Source: Nitrospira moscoviensis
Lineage (GTDB): Bacteria; Nitrospirota; Nitrospiria; Nitrospirales; Nitrospiraceae
DNA: 64,000 nucleotides
Assembly: GCF_001273775.1 (NCBI RefSeq)
Contig: NZ_CP011801.1
Location: forward strand, 4,256,001-4,320,000
Direction of reading: 5' to 3'
Position 1 is the stretch's first letter, and each line of letters starts with the position of its first letter. Below, in pieces: positions 60,260 through 64,000 of this stretch. The translations under genes were made by a program, and so were the position numbers. The notes under the pieces were generated by a model. The model did not search any database, was not told where the DNA came from, and worked only from the letters and a program-made list of their open reading frames with translations.

Positions 60260-61092
60260 ACCACACCGGAGCCGCCGCCTTACGAACTCGACTCGATCAG
60301 CTCGGAGAACTGCCGACGCTGCCTCACGTCGTGCAGAAGCTGGCTTCCACCATCGGCCGCCCCAATGTCTCGGCGGAAGAAATCGGCGGGCTCATCGAAA
60401 AAGACCAAGTGCTGTCGGCCAAGGTGCTGCGGTTGGCCAATTCTCCCTTCTATGGGTTTCCGGCTCGCATCGCCTCGGTCGGTCACGCGGTGGTCATTCT
60501 CGGCCTCAACGTCGTGAAGGGGCTCACGCTTTGCGCGACCGCCTTCGACATGATGAAGGACGCGGGCATGGATCAGTTGTGGCGGCATTCCCTCGGCGTC
60601 GCCATCACCGCGCAAATCCTCGGAACGTGGAAAGCGATGAAAAACCCGGAGGAGGTGTTTGTCGCGGGCCTGCTCCATGACATCGGCAAGGTCGTGCTTT
60701 ATGTCAAATGGGCCGACGTAGGCGCCCGCATCAAAGCGGCGCAGCGCGTCGGGGACCGCCCCCTCCTCTCGATCGAACAGGAGCTGCTCGATCTCACCCA
60801 TGCCGACGTGGGAGGCTGGCTGGCGCATGCGTGGCACTTGCCGACCACGCTGCGGGAGCCGATGCAATTTCACCACACGCCGGCGGCCGCGCAGGAGGCT
60901 CCGCTGCACACCGCGATCGTCCATGTGGCCGACGTGCTGGTGAAGGGATGGGGCTGCGGCAATCCGGGCGACGACCAGGTGCCGGCACTTTCCCGGCAGG
61001 CGTGGGAGTTGGTGGGACTCGACGAGGCGGCGCTGGACGCCTGCATCGCGAAAGCCGCCGAGGAGTTCGCGACCATCGACGACTACCTATGA
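60256..61092 (+). CDS. HDOD-domain signalling protein
   Basis: A 278-residue soluble protein. The HDOD domain spans about 15-210, with LPTLPHVVQKLAS, GLIEKDQVLSAKVLRLANSPFYG, VILGLNVVKGLTL, and an HD-like HDIGKVV. HDOD domains are non-catalytic relatives of HD hydrolases used in signalling; here His-Asp and other ligands (LLHDIGK, LTHADVGGWLA) are kept, so some activity is possible. It is flanked by the DUF3391-like small gene and the GGDEF gene with four-base overlaps on both sides. Confidence 0.88.
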   Translation: MNHTGAAALRTRLDQLGELPTLPHVVQKLASTIGRPNVSAEEIGGLIEKDQVLSAKVLRLANSPFYGFPARIASVGHAVVILGLNVVKGLTLCATAFDMMKDAGMDQLWRHSLGVAITAQILGTWKAMKNPEEVFVAGLLHDIGKVVLYVKWADVGARIKAAQRVGDRPLLSIEQELLDLTHADVGGWLAHAWHLPTTLREPMQFHHTPAAAQEAPLHTAIVHVADVLVKGWGCGNPGDDQVPALSRQAWELVGLDEAALDACIAKAAEEFATIDDYL

Positions 61093-62030
61093 GCCGTCCC
61101 TCCTCGACCCGCCGTATCTTGTTGCTGCACCACGACCCGGCCGAGATCCAGACCATCAGCCAAGCGCTGAACAAGGCCGGTTTCAGCGTGGTGGAAGCGG
61201 ACGCGGCGCGGATGGCCCTTCATGAGCTGGTGCATGATCCGCCCTGCCTGATGCTGGCCGCCGAAGGAGCGGGCGGCCGATCGGTGGACACGCTCGCGCA
61301 CCAGCTCAAGCACGATCCCTTTCTGGGACGTTTGCCGCTGATCGTGCTCGTGCGCGGGAGCCGCCTCAACGACATCGATTGGAGCGCGGTCGGCGTCGAC
61401 GATTACGTCACAGTGCCGTCTCATCCCGAGGAGGTCGTGCAACGGGTCAGGCTGTGCCTGAGCCGTCTGACCCGGTCGCTCGATGCCAACCCCTTGACCC
61501 GGCTCCCGGGCAATACCACGATCCTGCACGAGACGACGGCTCGCATCGAGAGCGGGCAACCGTTCGCACTGGCCTATCTCGACATCGACAACTTCAAATC
61601 CTTCAACGACCGCTACGGCTATGGGCGCGGGGACGAAGTGCTCGTCGTGACCTGCCGCATTCTCACCACCGTGGTGGGAGAACTGGCGGGACCGGACGGG
61701 TTCGTCGGCCATGTCGGCGGCGACGATTTTGTGCTCATGAGCGCGCCGGCGGCGATCGACGCGATTTGTGAGACGGTGATCAAACGGTTCGATCTGGTCA
61801 TCCCGGACTTCTACGATCGCGAGGATCGAGCGCGGGGCTCTATCGATTCGGTGGACCGCCGCGGGAACCGGGAGCAGTTTCCTTTGATGAGCGTTTCGAT
61901 CGCGGTGGTGGCGAACGACGGTCGGCGCATCACCCATCCGGGCGATGTCAGCAAGATCGCCTCCGAGCTGAAAAAGCGCGCCAAATCTCTGCCGGGCAGC
62001 GTGTTCGTCAAGGATGAGCGGGCGAGCTAG
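61089..62030 (+). CDS. pseudo-receiver plus GGDEF-type domain protein
   Basis: A 313-residue protein. Residues about 10-125 look like a response-regulator receiver (RILLLHHDPAEIQTISQAL, VGVDDYVTVPSHPEEVVQRV) but the phosphoacceptor site is not obvious (CLMLAAEGAGG). Residues about 140-300 are a GGDEF domain: LTRLPGN, YLDIDNFKSFNDRYGYGRGDEVL, and the signature GGDDF instead of GG(D/E)EF. The Glu-to-Asp change in the catalytic motif leaves diguanylate cyclase activity open. Cotranscribed with the HDOD gene. Confidence 0.85.
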   Translation: MSRPSSTRRILLLHHDPAEIQTISQALNKAGFSVVEADAARMALHELVHDPPCLMLAAEGAGGRSVDTLAHQLKHDPFLGRLPLIVLVRGSRLNDIDWSAVGVDDYVTVPSHPEEVVQRVRLCLSRLTRSLDANPLTRLPGNTTILHETTARIESGQPFALAYLDIDNFKSFNDRYGYGRGDEVLVVTCRILTTVVGELAGPDGFVGHVGGDDFVLMSAPAAIDAICETVIKRFDLVIPDFYDREDRARGSIDSVDRRGNREQFPLMSVSIAVVANDGRRITHPGDVSKIASELKKRAKSLPGSVFVKDERAS

Positions 62031-62075
62031 AAGGGGCCGGAAGGCAGCGCGGCGACCAGGCGGCTCGGAAGCGGG

Positions 62076-62456
62076 CTAGACGCAGAGCTCGAAGTCTTCG
62101 CAGGCGTCCGACGTGAAGCGCAAACCGATTTCATAGACGTAGCCAGCGGTCAGCGCGTTGCCCCGCTCATGACAGTTGCGGGCGAGCACCTTGGCGCAGC
62201 GCAAACAGTGTTGGACGCCTTCCCAAGACACGTGCCCGGCCAAATGTTGGATCGGCTTGCCGGTCTCCACCGGCGGATCCGGCATGAGCACTTTGCGGAC
62301 CTCCAACACCAGCCGCTGCGCATGTTCCCCTGACGCGAGATCCGACCCATCGAGCACCAGCACAAGCAGGCCCAGCGCCCGGACCGGATCGCCGTTCGCT
62401 TCGTCAAGGAGGCGTTGCGCAAAGGCCTGTACTTTTTCTTGAAGCAGCCGGTCCAT
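62076..62456 (-). CDS. small hypothetical protein with CxxC segment
   Basis: A 126-residue soluble protein. The middle is helical with LGLLVLVLDGSD; the C-terminal half contains CLRCAKVLARNCHERGN with cysteines spaced for metal binding, and further Cys at DACEDFELC. No family recognised. ATG 62456 is preferred since the longer frame adds only basic sequence. It stands alone. Confidence 0.65.
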   Translation of the reverse strand: MDRLLQEKVQAFAQRLLDEANGDPVRALGLLVLVLDGSDLASGEHAQRLVLEVRKVLMPDPPVETGKPIQHLAGHVSWEGVQHCLRCAKVLARNCHERGNALTAGYVYEIGLRFTSDACEDFELCV

Positions 62457-62918
62457 TTTGTTGTCGTCTCTCTCGCCGTGCGCGGTGAATCGCCGCCGTG
62501 TTGCATTGCGAATCGCACGATGTATGCCACTGATGCTGTTCACCGATCGTCCTTGGAAGCTTCCTCTTACGGAGCCGTCTCCCGCGCGGTAGGGTCTATT
62601 GGGCGGGACGTCCGTAGAGCCAAAAAACCGCGACCGTCCTTATTGATCATCGTGGCAATGTAGTAGAAACTTCAATTACTTACTCCTCTTTTGTCGGGGG
62701 CATCGCCCGCTCTGAAGACGTTCGGACTATGTTGACGCATCCTCCGGGTGATCATGAGTTCGGCTCCCTCGCTCCGATTCCGGTTCGTTCCAGTTTGAAC
62801 AGTCACTTCCCATTTCTCGGCACTCCGAAACGACCTGATGCGGCGCTGGGTATCGATGACCCGGACGCCCACCTACGGCATTCTGTCCGATCAACGCTTA
62901 CCCTCAGGGAGGACTCCC
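62457..62918. other. divergent intergenic region without a supported gene
   Basis: 462 bases between divergent genes, with one AT-rich patch around 62640-62700. Short open frames in it lack ribosome sites and recognisable products. The GGGAGG site of the next gene lies at its right end. Confidence 0.4.
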
Positions 62919-63656
62919 ATGGAGACGTCGCAGGCAGACTTGTTACAGGACTTTTCGCAGGTCACGCGCGCGTTCGAGCAGCTCAGCCAACGACTCTCGG
63001 AAGTCGCGGAACAGGTCCGCACCTCCGGCATCCTCCCCTCCGACAGCTTGATTGACGAGATCGCCACCTCGCGACGGAGCTTCATCGAGTTGCGCCATCG
63101 GGCGCTCGAGCTCGTCGGCCTGCTCGCCGGCTCCTCACCGAAGCCGGCGGACGAGATCGAATCGATGAAGGACCTGGAGGCGCTGTTGCAATTGGCGGCG
63201 GACGCGCAGCGGAAGAAAGCGCAGGACGAAAAGGCGCGCGTGCGGGCGCTCACCGTCCTGGACCGGATCTTGTCCTTGATCCATCGCGAGAAACCGGAGT
63301 TCTCTCCGCTCGATGACGCGCAGGCACAGGCCCGGGCGCTCCGGGAGGCGCTGCGAAGCCACGAGGGACCGGACCTCCATCCCGCTGTCGTTCCGCTGGC
63401 CCAGGGACGCCACCCGCTCGCGGAACTGCTCACCCTCGTGGAAGGCTCCGGCGATCTCGATGACGATCTCTGGCTCCTCTTGAAACATGCCGTGGCGGAG
63501 AACTTCGGCAAGTCCCTGGCCATGAGCGCCGCTCGGGGAAAGCTGGGCCCGTCGCCCGGCCGGTTGATCCAGGAGCACGGGGCCTCCGACGCGAAAAACG
63601 GTCACAAGCCCGCTCCGGTCAGCACGACCTTTACCGACGGGGACTCGCAGTCCTAG
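62919..63656 (+). CDS. helical (coiled-coil) protein of unknown function
   Basis: A 245-residue cytoplasmic protein. It is almost wholly helical: LLQDFSQVTRAFEQLSQRL, FIELRHRALELVGLLAG, LEALLQLAADAQRKKAQDEK and LALREALRSH-like segments, with heptad patterns in the first 60 residues. No family recognised. GGGAGG seven bases before ATG 62919 sets the start. It ends with a polar tail. Confidence 0.6.
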   Translation: METSQADLLQDFSQVTRAFEQLSQRLSEVAEQVRTSGILPSDSLIDEIATSRRSFIELRHRALELVGLLAGSSPKPADEIESMKDLEALLQLAADAQRKKAQDEKARVRALTVLDRILSLIHREKPEFSPLDDAQAQARALREALRSHEGPDLHPAVVPLAQGRHPLAELLTLVEGSGDLDDDLWLLLKHAVAENFGKSLAMSAARGKLGPSPGRLIQEHGASDAKNGHKPAPVSTTFTDGDSQS

Positions 63657-63893
63657 CCCATCCGCTTACCCCCGACACCGAGCCGCTTCCGGGACTTTGA
63701 CGAGATTCTCTCCGCCCGCCTGTCCTCCCTCCGTCTTCATCCCGATCGTCACGTGGCGCACCGTATGATGTTTGTGCAGACCGGCGCCCCACCTGGATCG
63801 GCATGGTTGAGTCCCTTCGGAGCCTGTGATACGGTCTCCCCTGCCTGGGAACTGGACCTTTCCCTCACAAAGACCGCGGAGAATCACCGGACC

Positions 63894-64000
63894 ATGCATG
63901 ATCCTTGTCAGACGGCCGGCCTCAGGGGCGGCCGGGGCCTGCTCTTGACCCTCTGTCTCGTCCTCAGCCTGTTCGGGGGACCGCAAATCCTCCGGGCTCA
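63894..64000 (+). CDS. start of an exported protein (partial, cut by window edge)
   Basis: From ATG 63894 the frame is open to the window end. The 35 visible residues contain a basic region (GGRG) and a hydrophobic stretch LLLTLCLVLSLFGG followed by PQILRA, a typical signal peptide. The rest lies outside the window. The gap 63657-63893 before it holds no gene I can support. Confidence 0.5.
   Translation, partial: MHDPCQTAGLRGGRGLLLTLCLVLSLFGGPQILRA

Noticed and set aside
63666..63986. 106-codon minus-strand frame at the right end
   Set aside because: It lies opposite the signal peptide of a plausible plus-strand gene and looks like low-complexity antisense sequence.

Overview
The window is a high-GC bacterial chromosome segment from a nitrite-oxidising bacterium, almost certainly a Nitrospira. 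The main reason is two complete, nearly identical nitrite oxidoreductase gene pairs (nxrA with a Tat signal, hence periplasmic enzyme, and nxrB). They sit in one regulatory cluster with sigma-54 activators, a NarX-like histidine kinase, a NirK-like cupredoxin and a giant multicopper oxidase. No ammonia-oxidation genes, rRNA, tRNA or CRISPR array were seen.

Layout. 1-9.3 kb: housekeeping and envelope genes on both strands (CPA2 antiporter, HAD hydrolase, sugar epimerase, MBL-fold protein, VOC protein, SUMF1-fold protein, a broken four-helix-bundle ORF, hemD). 9.3-35.3 kb: the nitrite locus, all on the minus strand. Read in the direction of transcription it runs: exported LolA-like protein, SUMF1/NirV-like protein, NarX-like sensor kinase, sigma-54 response regulator, nxrA2-nxrB2, terminator, second response regulator with a degenerate receiver, nxrA1-nxrB1, terminator, CHASE3 membrane protein, GAF sigma-54 activator, sigma-54 promoter, nirK-like gene, 1610-residue multicopper oxidase, terminator. 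35.3-48.4 kb: alcohol dehydrogenase, YceI, a TonB-C protein, the threonine-degradation pair tdh-kbl, CBS protein, MlaA, a hydrolase next to a decayed HicBA pair, outer-membrane and lipoprotein genes, a DUF4105 protein and two DUF3015 paralogues. 48.4-64 kb: phosphodiesterase, M48 protease, AIM24 protein, Tat amidohydrolase, a sigma/anti-sigma/DUF3106 unit, methyltransferase, a 1334-residue TPR/membrane protein, an HDOD-GGDEF signalling unit and small hypotheticals.

How it fits together (inference). The sensor kinase carries a periplasmic P-box like that of NarX/NarQ, so it probably reads nitrite or nitrate next to the periplasmic enzyme. Its partner regulator has an intact receiver and the GAFTGA loop. 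A palindrome TGTCAGW-N4-WCTGACA lies upstream of both nxrA genes and is a good candidate activator site. The regulator-nxrA-nxrB block was duplicated in tandem (about 7.1 kb) and the copies look homogenised by gene conversion, while one regulator lost its phosphoacceptor Asp. The NirK-like/oxidase operon has its own near-consensus sigma-54 promoter and adjacent activator.

Assignments rest on reading motifs in the translated sequence. No database search was run.
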